The position numbers and the translations under genes are program-made. A stretch of 64,000 nt of DNA, taken from Bordetella genomosp. 10. GTDB lineage: Bacteria; Pseudomonadota; Gammaproteobacteria; Burkholderiales; Burkholderiaceae_B. Below are positions 48,795 to 55,708 of the stretch, piece after piece; the stretch's first letter is position 1; each line of letters starts with the position of its first letter. The notes under the pieces are model-generated. The model worked only from the letters and a program-made list of their open reading frames with translations. It ran no database searches and was not told the DNA's origin. Location: NCBI RefSeq assembly GCF_002261225.1, contig NZ_NEVM01000002.1:124001-188000 (forward strand), read 5' to 3'.

Positions 48795-48823
48795 AAAAAA
48801 GCCACGCGATGCGTGGCTTTTTT
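48795..48823. terminator. Bidirectional rho-independent terminator
   Basis: AAAAAAGCCACGC (48795-48807) pairs with GCGTGGCTTTTTT (48811-48823) around GAT, with T runs on both strands. It ends the Cys-rich gene (stop 48693) and can also end minus-strand transcription from the small genes at 48930-49426. Confidence 0.9.
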
Positions 48824-48929
48824 GCCGCCGGGCCGCCTCCAGGAAAAGCGCCCTGGAGGCGACACGCGGCATAAGCCGCGCGGCGTGGATGGGTTTGTTT
48901 CCGAAGGGAAGGCGATTACCGCGCGGCGG

Positions 48930-49007
48930 TCAGATCACGTGAAAAAGCCAGAGCAGGATAATGACGGGAATGGGAATGCCCAATAGCCAAAGCAGAATGC
49001 CGCGCAT
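48930..49007 (-). CDS. 25-residue hydrophobic membrane peptide
   Basis: A very short gene: ATG at 49007, stop at 48930, with AAGGAGA at ideal distance before the start. The product is almost one single transmembrane helix: MRGILLWLLGIPIPVIILLW followed by five more residues ending in HVI. The IPIP kink and the aromatic/His end are suggestive of a native small membrane protein. Similar very short proteins are, from memory, common in proteobacteria, but no function is known to me. Confidence 0.65.
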   Translation of the reverse strand: MRGILLWLLGIPIPVIILLWLFHVI

Positions 49008-49090
49008 GTCGGTCTCCTTATGCAATGCCGGTCGGTAATGACCGGCTCGTCCGGCAATAGGCAAGGCGCGTGCCCGTCCCTTCCGCGGCC

Positions 49091-49426
49091 TCAATGCAGG
49101 CCGGCGTCCTGCCCGTCGCGCAGGCCCAGCACGGCGAGCGCGGCCGCATAGGCGGCATCGTCGGCGCACAGGAACACGGCGATGTCGTGGGGATTGATGT
49201 TGTCCAGCACGTCGGCCACCTGGCTCTCGGCGCTCTCCGCGTCGGTCACGGCGGTGGCGTGTATTTCGCCGCCGGCCTCCACTTCCTCGGGTGGAACGAT
49301 ATGCGCGATTGCATTCAAATCCGGCGCGCTGATCACCGCATAGGCGCGGATGGGCTCGCCGTCGAGCGTGGTGTGCAGGGCCATGCCGCCGACGATGTCC
49401 TGGCGGCGGGTACTGATGATTTCCAT
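49091..49426 (-). CDS. Hypothetical protein
   Basis: A 111-residue soluble, acidic protein. The start ATG at 49426 is preceded by AGGTGA at good spacing; the frame also opens further upstream at 49546 without a better ribosome site. Two moderately hydrophobic strands (GEPIRAYAVISAPDLNAIAH and INPHDIAVFLCADDAAYAAA) suggest a small alpha/beta fold. No family recognised. It lies 83 bases upstream of the 25-residue membrane peptide on the same strand. Confidence 0.55.
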   Translation of the reverse strand: MEIISTRRQDIVGGMALHTTLDGEPIRAYAVISAPDLNAIAHIVPPEEVEAGGEIHATAVTDAESAESQVADVLDNINPHDIAVFLCADDAAYAAALAVLGLRDGQDAGLH

Positions 49427-49626
49427 GAGTTCACCTGGGTAAGTTTCGGGTATCCCGCGATGCGCCGCCTGAAAAACAGGCTGCGTTACCGCGGGATGTA
49501 GTGACATATTCATCAAAGGTGCCGTAATAAGCGGCTCTAGGTGCAACGCTCAGTAAGTGTGACCGTTAGTTTGCAGGCGGTTGTAGCATCCAGTTTCAAT
49601 TAAAGCGATTTTCCACTAAAATGTTT

Positions 49627-49655
49627 TTGACTTAAATCCCCGACCGATTCATAGT
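49627..49655 (+). promoter_or_regulatory. Promoter of the cold-shock gene, with a long leader
   Basis: TTGACT (49627-49632), 17-base spacer, CATAGT (49650-49655). Initiation near 49662 would give a leader of about 130 bases before the ATG at 49791. Long structured leaders are typical of cspA-type mRNAs, where they adjust translation to temperature. The 364-base gap 49427-49790 shows no other gene. Confidence 0.5.
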
Positions 49656-49790
49656 GTCGTCGAGGTTTTCAAGCGTGCGGTATCTGTACAGTTGTCGAGT
49701 TCTTCGCGGTCTCCCCATTGTCCCGTCCCTTGCTTGAATGCGCTCCTATCCCGGGCTTCTGATCGCCCATTTATGCAAGGAAACGACGGT

Positions 49791-49997
49791 ATGGAAGAAA
49801 CCGGCATCGTTAAGTGGTTCAACTCTGAAAAGGGTTATGGCTTCATCACCCCGGACGCGGGTGGCAAGGACTTGTTCGCGCACTTCTCCGAAATCCAGGG
49901 CTCGGGCTTCCGCTCGCTGGAAGAGAACCAGCGCGTGAGCTACGTTGTCGCCAACGGCCCCAAGGGTCCGCAAGCTACCAAGATTCAGCCGCAATAA
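49791..49997 (+). CDS. Cold-shock protein (CspA family)
   Basis: A 68-residue single cold-shock domain. RNP1 is KGYGFI (residues about 15-20) and RNP2 is DLFAHF (about 28-33); aromatic residues of the RNA-binding face are in place. Csp proteins bind single-stranded RNA and act as RNA chaperones. ATG at 49791 gives the usual [14 protein letters not shown] start; an in-frame ATG six codons upstream (49773) is less likely. Which of the several Csp paralogues it is cannot be told. Confidence 0.95.
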   Translation: MEETGIVKWFNSEKGYGFITPDAGGKDLFAHFSEIQGSGFRSLEENQRVSYVVANGPKGPQATKIQPQ

Positions 49998-50045
49998 GCT
50001 GCTGATGACTAGCCTCGGCGGCCTTGCCGGCTGCTGAAGGGTGGG

Positions 50046-50072
50046 AAGCCCCGCAATTGCTGGGGCTTTTTT
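50046..50072 (+). terminator. Rho-independent terminator of the cold-shock gene
   Basis: AAGCCCC (50046-50052) pairs with GGGGCTT (50062-50068), followed by TTTT. It begins 49 bases after the stop. Confidence 0.8.
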
Positions 50073-50254
50073 ATTGCCCGCCGTCCGCGCGCGGACCGCG
50101 CTGGCCATACGGCCAGCCTCCGCCATCGCTGCTTTTTTACAACGCCGCGACCGGTCACGTTACGCTTACCGCCTAGTCTATCCCGTCAGCCCGGGCGCCA
50201 GCCCCCGGCTCGGTCATAATGAGAAAAATTCATGGGATTGGAGCATAGGTCGTG

Positions 50255-50581
50255 ATGAGCATGACGGGCACGCTTGGAGCGGCCTTGAGCACGGGGATAT
50301 GGGGCTTGATCGCCGGAACGGTGCTGGCCTGGCTGACCGAGGCCTGGCTGCGCCGCCATGCCTGGCCCCGCCAGCTCCTGTGGGTGGGGCGGCTCGTCAT
50401 CGTGGGCGCCGTCGTCCTGTTTCCCCAGGGATTGCGCCTGTGGTTCCCCGGCCCCTTGGTGAACCAGTACCTGCCCCATACGCTGACCAATATGGAACTG
50501 CGCCTGCTGGTGAAAATCGCCTTCGGCGCCTCGGTCCTGGGGATACTGCTGGCGGCTTTCTACGATCCGGGCGCCAAATAG
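50255..50581 (+). CDS. Small inner-membrane hypothetical protein
   Basis: A 108-residue protein with about three hydrophobic helices (LGAALSTGIWGLIAGTVLAW, LLWVGRLVIVGAVVLFPQGL, and LLVKIAFGASVLGILLAAFY at the end) and a short polar tail. No family recognised. The first start options are GTG 50252, ATG 50255 and ATG 50261; GGAG at 50240-50243 best fits the first two. It is a single gene, convergent with the chemoreceptor gene. Confidence 0.65.
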   Translation: MSMTGTLGAALSTGIWGLIAGTVLAWLTEAWLRRHAWPRQLLWVGRLVIVGAVVLFPQGLRLWFPGPLVNQYLPHTLTNMELRLLVKIAFGASVLGILLAAFYDPGAK

Positions 50582-50789
50582 AATTACGCCGAAGACGTCA
50601 CGCCGAGATAATGTCTTTAGTCGAATACAAATAATACTTTGGTAGTGAACGGCGCGTTTCCATACGTAAATTCAGCGCTCCCCGGATAATCGGGAAATAC
50701 CTCCGCCATGCGTGGCCGCGCGCCGGGGAAACCGCGCTTTCAGGATTTCGGGCGATTTTGAAAGGTCCATAATACGGACACGGTATTTT

Positions 50790-50819
50790 CGGATGACGGC
50801 GTCTCCGCGGCGTCATCCG
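50790..50819 (-). terminator. Inverted repeat after the chemoreceptor gene
   Basis: CGGATGACG (50790-50798) pairs with CGTCATCCG (50811-50819) around a 12-base loop, 23 bases after the stop of the chemoreceptor gene on the minus strand. The T run on that strand is weak. Confidence 0.5.
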
Positions 50820-50841
50820 GAAACCGGGCAGGCCAGCGCGT

Positions 50842-52389
50842 TCAGGCAGCCAGCCTGAATACGCCGACCTGGGCCACCAGGCGCGATGCCTGTTCCTGCA
50901 ACGACTGCGCCGCGGCGGCGGCCTGTTCGACCAGGGCGGCGTTCTGTTGCGTGACCTGGTCCATCTGGGCCACGGCCTGGCCCACCTGCTCGATGCCCTG
51001 GTGCTGTTCCGCCGACGCCGCCGTGATCTCTCCCATCAAATCGGTGACCCGGCGCACGGCCGCGACGACGTCGTTGATCGTGCCGCCCGCCTCGTTGACC
51101 TGGGCCTCGCCGGCCTGCACGCGGCTGACCGACTCGTCGATCAATTCCTTGATTTCCCTGGCCGCGGAGGCCGAGCGCTGCGCCAGCGTGCGCACCTCGG
51201 TGGCCACGACGGCGAATCCCTTGCCCTGTTCGCCCGCCCGCGCCGCCTCGACGGCCGCGTTCAAGGCAAGGATGTTGGTCTGGAAGGCGATGCCTTCGAT
51301 GGTGCCGATGATGTCGGCGACCCTCGACGAACTGTCCGAGATCTCGCGCATGGTGTGCACCACGCGGCCGATCGCCTCGCCGCTGCGTGTTGCCACGCCC
51401 GACGCGTCCATCGCCAAGGCATTTCCCTGCCTGGCGCTCTCGGCGTTCTGGCGCACCGTCGCCGTCAGTTCTTCCATGCTCGCGGCGGTTTGCTCCAGCG
51501 AGGCGGCCTGTTCCTCGGTGCGGGCGCTGAGGTCGGTATTGCCCGCGGCGATCTGGCTGGTCGCCGTGGCGATCATGTCCGAGCCCTGGCGCACGTCGTC
51601 GACGATGTGGCGCAGGCTTTCGTTCATGTCGCGCAGGGCGCCCAGCAACTGGCCCATCTCGTCGCGCCGCTTGACCTCGATGCGTTGCGTGAGGTCGCCC
51701 TGCGACACCTTCACGGCGACGCCGACCGCTTCCCTGATCGGCGCGGTGATGGAGCGCGTAATCCAGAAGGCGAGCGCCGCGCCCAGCAATATCACCAGGC
51801 CGCTGACGGCAAGCAACTGCTTTAGCGCGGTGGCGATGGTCTGCGTCGTTTCTTCTCCACGCTGCGCGAACAGCTCGCCTTGCAGGCCCACCAGCTTATC
51901 GATGTGCGCGATGGCCGCGTCCAGGCGCGGCATCGTTTCGCTCTGGGCGAGCCGCCGGGCCTCGTCCATCTTGCCGGCCTTCACCAGCTCGCCCACGGCG
52001 GTGAAGGATTCCACGTACTTGGTGCGCGCGGTCTTGAAGCCGGCGAGAAAGGATTTTCCGTCGGCGGTATAGAGCAGCCCCTCCAGTGTCTGGATGAGGT
52101 TGTCGATGCTCTGTTTGTTCCTGGCGATCCGGGCAAGCGCGTCGTCGCGCGCGGCGGCATCGGTGAAAACGAGCAATTCCAGCGTTCTCCTGGCATTGGA
52201 GCGCATCAAGGCGCTGATCTTGGCGCCGGCGTCCGCCTTGGGCCATTCCTTGTTGACGATCGAACCGTTGAGTTGCCCGATGCGCGACAGGTACGAGGTT
52301 GCGAGCATGACCAGCACGACCGATAGCGCCAGGATGACGCCGAAGCTGATTGCCAGCCTGATCCCGATCTTCAGATTTTCGATTTTCAC
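50842..52389 (-). CDS. Methyl-accepting chemotaxis protein
   Basis: A 515-residue transmembrane chemoreceptor. Helix TM1 is at about residues 11-31, a four-helix-bundle periplasmic sensor follows (about 35-185), TM2 at about 190-212 ([20 protein letters not shown]), HAMP at about 213-265, then the signalling coiled coil with the conserved tip [20 protein letters not shown] near residues 385-404. No CheR/CheB-tethering pentapeptide is seen at the end, which reads VGVFRLAA. It transmits a ligand signal to CheA/CheW. No other chemotaxis gene is in the window, and the ligand is unknown. Confidence 0.95.
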   Translation of the reverse strand: MKIENLKIGIRLAISFGVILALSVVLVMLATSYLSRIGQLNGSIVNKEWPKADAGAKISALMRSNARRTLELLVFTDAAARDDALARIARNKQSIDNLIQTLEGLLYTADGKSFLAGFKTARTKYVESFTAVGELVKAGKMDEARRLAQSETMPRLDAAIAHIDKLVGLQGELFAQRGEETTQTIATALKQLLAVSGLVILLGAALAFWITRSITAPIREAVGVAVKVSQGDLTQRIEVKRRDEMGQLLGALRDMNESLRHIVDDVRQGSDMIATATSQIAAGNTDLSARTEEQAASLEQTAASMEELTATVRQNAESARQGNALAMDASGVATRSGEAIGRVVHTMREISDSSSRVADIIGTIEGIAFQTNILALNAAVEAARAGEQGKGFAVVATEVRTLAQRSASAAREIKELIDESVSRVQAGEAQVNEAGGTINDVVAAVRRVTDLMGEITAASAEQHQGIEQVGQAVAQMDQVTQQNAALVEQAAAAAQSLQEQASRLVAQVGVFRLAA

Positions 52390-52607
52390 TTTCCTGCCTT
52401 ATCAACTGTTTCTTTGAGTTTTTGCGCGCGCGTCCGGCGGCGACGAACAAGCGGCGAGCCTTCGCTTGCGGGCGTCGACGCAACGCGGCGGTAGATCTTA
52501 TATCCGGCGAGGATGGGGCTATCTGATCCATATCAAGCGTTATCGATCCGCTATTTCGGCGATTGGGCAGGTGATAGGACAAGTGATGGGACAGGGCGGC
52601 CCAGTGG

Positions 52608-52650
52608 TTGACATAATTGCTCCAGGCAATAAATAATTTGCCTAAAGCAA
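52608..52650 (+). promoter_or_regulatory. Promoter and paired operators of the MarR-GNAT gene
   Basis: A perfect -35 TTGACA at 52608-52613 with a weak -10 (TAAATA, about 52630-52635). The motif TTGCCTNNAGCAA occurs twice: inverted at 52617-52629 (TTGCTCCAGGCAA) and direct at 52638-52650 (TTGCCTAAAGCAA), centres 21 bases apart (two helical turns). Both lie over the promoter, so self-repression by the MarR domain encoded next is likely. Confidence 0.65.
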
Positions 52651-52668
52651 CTAATTGAGGAGACAGAC

Positions 52669-53586
52669 ATGACCGACCGAATGGCAAGCCGGGCCGACGC
52701 CGTCAGGCGCTTCAACCGCTTCTACACCCGCCAGATAGGCGTGCTTCATGAGCATTTGCTGGACAGCGAGTTTTCGCTGACGGAGGTGCGCATCCTGTAT
52801 GAGCTCGCGCATCGGCCGTCGCTCGCCAGCACCGACCTGTGCCATGAGCTCGGCCTCAACGCGGGTTATGTGAGCCGGGTGATTTCCCGGTTCGAGCGCA
52901 AGGGGCTGATTGCCAAGACGCGTTCGCCGGCCGATGCGCGCGTCGCGCGGCTGGAACTCACGGACGCGGGACGGGAGATGTTCGCGCCCTTGAACGAGGG
53001 CGCGCGCCGCGAGGTCATGGCCATGCTGGAGCGCTTGCCGGAGGCCGCCCAGCAATCGTTGATCGATGCGATGGCCCGGATCCAGGCGGTGCTCGGCGAG
53101 CCCTCGGCAAGCTATCTCTTGCGCGGCCCGCAAGCGGGCGACATGGGCTGGATCATCCACCGGCAGGCCGTGCTCTATGCACAGGAATACGGCTGGAACA
53201 ACGAATACGAAGCGCTGGTCGCCGAAATCACGGCCAGATTCGTGCGCGAGTTCGATCCTGCTTGCGAGCGCTGCTGGATCGCGGAAAAGGACGGCCAGGT
53301 CGTCGGATCGGTATTCATCGTGCGCCAGGACGAGACCACCGCGAAGCTGCGTCTGCTCTACGTCGATCCCTGCGCCCGCGGCCTCGGCATCGGCGGCCGC
53401 CTGGTGGAGGAATGCCTGCGCTTCGCCCGCCAGGCCGGCTACCGGAAGATGGTCCTATGGACCAACAGCGTGCTGACCGCGGCGCGCCGGATCTACGACA
53501 AGGCCGGATTCCGCCTGGTGGAGGAGGCGCCGCACCATAGTTTCGGCCAGGACCTCGTCGGCCAGGTCCTGGCCCGCGACCTGTGA
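52669..53586 (+). CDS. MarR-GNAT fusion: transcription regulator with N-acetyltransferase domain
   Basis: A 305-residue two-domain protein. Residues about 5-140 form a MarR winged helix (LTEVRILYELAHRPSLASTD, DLCHELGLNAGYVSRVISRF, RSPADARVARLELTDAGREM). Residues about 150-300 are a GNAT acetyltransferase with the acetyl-CoA P-loop VDPCARGLGIGGRLVEECLR at about 225-244. Such fusions are known in many proteobacteria; the acetylated molecule is generally unidentified. It is a single gene behind a promoter with two matching palindromic sites. ATG 52669 is preceded by GAGGAG. Confidence 0.93.
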   Translation: MTDRMASRADAVRRFNRFYTRQIGVLHEHLLDSEFSLTEVRILYELAHRPSLASTDLCHELGLNAGYVSRVISRFERKGLIAKTRSPADARVARLELTDAGREMFAPLNEGARREVMAMLERLPEAAQQSLIDAMARIQAVLGEPSASYLLRGPQAGDMGWIIHRQAVLYAQEYGWNNEYEALVAEITARFVREFDPACERCWIAEKDGQVVGSVFIVRQDETTAKLRLLYVDPCARGLGIGGRLVEECLRFARQAGYRKMVLWTNSVLTAARRIYDKAGFRLVEEAPHHSFGQDLVGQVLARDL

Positions 53587-53638
53587 GCGCGCGGGCGCTC
53601 GTCCATACGCGCGGATTGCCATACGGCGGAAAGTTATA

Positions 53639-53664
53639 GATAATCAGGAATAATTTCTATTATC
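53639..53664. promoter_or_regulatory. Fur-box-like A+T-rich palindrome upstream of fecI
   Basis: GATAAT at 53639-53644 and ATTATC at 53659-53664 are complementary, with AATAAT (53649-53654) as an extra half-site. This resembles the GATAATGATAATCATTATC Fur consensus with moderate match. It lies 46 bases before the sigma factor gene of an iron-uptake locus, where Fur control is expected. Confidence 0.65.
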
Positions 53665-53709
53665 ATTTAGTGTTCGTGTGCGTCCGGAATCGAGGCGTGG
53701 GGCGGGGAA

Positions 53710-54297
53710 ATGGCTTTGAATACTGCGGACTATGCGTCCTCTCCGACCGTCGAGACGCTCTATGGCGACCATCATGCCTGGCTGCTGGGGTGGCTCGCCC
53801 GGCGCCTGGGCGATGCGGCGGACGCCGCGGATCTTGCGCACGATGCGTTCGTGCGGCTGCTCGTGAAGCCGTGCCGCTTCGACAGCGTGCCGGCGGCCCG
53901 AAGCTACCTGCGCACCATGGCGGGAGGCCTGTGCGTGGACCTCTGGCGGCGGCGCGGCATCGAGCAAGCGTGGCTCGATACCCTCGCGGCCCAGCCCGAG
54001 GCGGTGGCGCCCTCGGTCGAGCACCAGTCCATCGTGCTCGAAGCGTTGTACGAGATCGATACCCTGTTGCGCAGCCTGCCGCCCAAGGTGGCGCAGGCCT
54101 TCGTCATGGCCGCGGCCTGCGGCATGACTTACCCGGAGGTCGCCAAGGAACTGGGCGTGTCGGTGCGCATGGTCGCCAAGTACGTGGCCAGGGCGACGCT
54201 GCACTGCCTGCATCTGGAGCTGGGGCAGACGGCGGAAACGGCTGCCGGCGGCGAGCCGATGCCATCCGGCTGCGACCCGCTTTCCGTCGCTCGCTGA
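53710..54297 (+). CDS. fecI: FecI-like ECF sigma factor
   Basis: A 195-residue group IV sigma factor. Region 2 is visible as LYGDHHAWLLGWLARRLGDA (about 17-36) and DLAHDAFVRLL; region 4 as LRSLPPKVAQAFVMAAACGM and TYPEVAKELGVSVRMVAKYV (about 140-160). FecI-type factors read the outer-membrane receptor signal through FecR and transcribe the receptor gene. Upstream is a Fur-like box; downstream is fecR, 41 bases after the stop. Confidence 0.95.
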   Translation: MALNTADYASSPTVETLYGDHHAWLLGWLARRLGDAADAADLAHDAFVRLLVKPCRFDSVPAARSYLRTMAGGLCVDLWRRRGIEQAWLDTLAAQPEAVAPSVEHQSIVLEALYEIDTLLRSLPPKVAQAFVMAAACGMTYPEVAKELGVSVRMVAKYVARATLHCLHLELGQTAETAAGGEPMPSGCDPLSVAR

Positions 54298-54338
54298 CGG
54301 CGCGGCCCGCGCTGCTGCTTTAACCTGCCGCTCTCGCC

Positions 54339-55365
54339 GTGAACACCACCACGTCCCTCGATCCGCCCGCGTCCAGGCCTTCGCACCAGGCGCTGAAGCA
54401 GGCCGCCGACTGGTTCGCGCTGCTGCTGTCGGGCGAGGCCACCGCCGCCGAGCGCCGCCGCTGGGAGGACTGGCTCTCGGCCTCGGAGGAGCACGGGCAG
54501 GCCTGGGCCTACATCGAAAACCTCAGCCAGCGGCTCGCGCCCATCAAGACCAGCCAGGAATCGCGCCTCGCCGCGTCCGCCTACCGGCAGTCCAGCAGCA
54601 AGCTCGGCCGGCGGCGCCAGGCGCTGCTGGTCATCGCCGGCGTGGCCGGCACGGGCGTCCTGGGCTGGGCATCGTGGCGCCATACGCCGCTGCCCGGCAT
54701 GACGGCGGCCTGGCTGGCCGACTACCGCACCGGCACCGGCGAGATCCGGGCGGTGCGCCTGGCGGACGGCACGCATGTCTGGCTCAACGCCGAAAGCGCG
54801 TTCAACCAGGACTACCAGCCGAGCCAGCGCCTGCTGCATCTGGTGCGGGGGGGAAATCCTCATCGACACCGCCCAGGACCCGCGGCAGCGGCCTTTCTAC
54901 GTCGATACCGCCCATGGCCGGCTGCGCGCCCTGGGCACGCGCTTCGACGTGCGGCAGGGCGCTGGCGCGCAGACCCGGCTCGCCGTCTACGAGGGGGCGG
55001 TCGAGGTGCATACGCGGGCGGGCGCCACCGCCATCGTTCGCGCCGGCAGCCAGGTGCGCTACGACGCGGACGGCGTATCCGCCGCCGCGCCCGCCGATCT
55101 CGCGCGGGAAGCCTGGACCCGGGGCGTGCTCATCGCCCAGAACGTGCCGCTGGCCGACGTGGTGGACGAGCTGCGCCGGCACTACCGGGGCTACCTGAAC
55201 CTGGCGCCCGAGGCGGCCGGGCTGCGGGTCTTCGGCAGCTATCCCGCCAACGATCCCGACCAGGCGCTGGCCATGCTGGAAAGCGTCATGCCCATCCGGG
55301 TGCGCCGTCCCTTGCCGTGGTGGGTCAGCATCGAGGCCAGGAAGCCGTCCGCGACGGGCCGCTGA
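54339..55365 (+). pseudogene. fecR: FecR-like anti-sigma regulator, frameshifted in a G7 tract
   Basis: Starting at GTG 54339, the N-terminal cytoplasmic domain (QALKQAADWFALLLSGEATA and RRRWEDWLSASEEHGQAW) matches FecR, followed by a transmembrane helix (about residues 94-113) and the start of the FecR domain (GEIRAVRLADGTHVWLNAES). The frame then breaks at seven G (54847-54853). With six G the sequence would continue LVRGEILIDTAQDPRQRPFY and on through the periplasmic FecR/STN region to a stop at 55363. As written, the first frame runs on with nonsense to 55844. FecR normally senses the loaded receptor and controls FecI. The break removes the periplasmic half. It may be reversible slippage, decay or an assembly error. 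Confidence 0.85.
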
Positions 55366-55390
55366 AGCCGGCGGCGCCGCCCACGCATGG

Positions 55391-55505
55391 GCGAACAGGC
55401 GAACGGGCGAACGAACAAGCGCACAGGCGCACAGGCGCACAGGCGCACAGGCGAACAGGCGAACAGGCGAACAGGCGAACAGGCGAACGAGCGACCGAAC
55501 AAGCG
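55391..55505 (+). repeat. Octanucleotide tandem repeat between fecR and the receptor gene
   Basis: Units of eight bases: GCGAACAG, GCGAACGG, then a 12-base variant, then four perfect copies of GCGCACAG (55419-55450), four perfect copies of GCGAACAG (55451-55482), and degenerate units to about 55505. It lies in the 343-base gap 55366-55708 ahead of the receptor ATG, which holds no supported gene. A possible ECF-type promoter pair (GAAAT at 55536, GTCCC at 55556) follows it. Such short-unit arrays can change copy number by slippage. Confidence 0.85.
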
Positions 55506-55708
55506 CCATCGCCGAAAAATTTCTTCTTTTTCCCCGAAATCGGTTCATGGTTTTTGTCCCTTGTTCGATTAAGGGATGAGAGATCACCAAGACGTCCACG
55601 ACCCTCCTGCCGTCCGCGCCCGCCGCGGGGCGCCCGGAAACCGGTTCGACGGACGAAACGGCGTGACTCCGTTTCGTCAACCTGCCTGTCCGAGGAGCAT
55701 CGTCCGTC

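Noticed and set aside
55391..55505. CRISPR-like repeat array
   Set aside because: Units are only eight bases, directly abutting, with no spacers and no cas genes.
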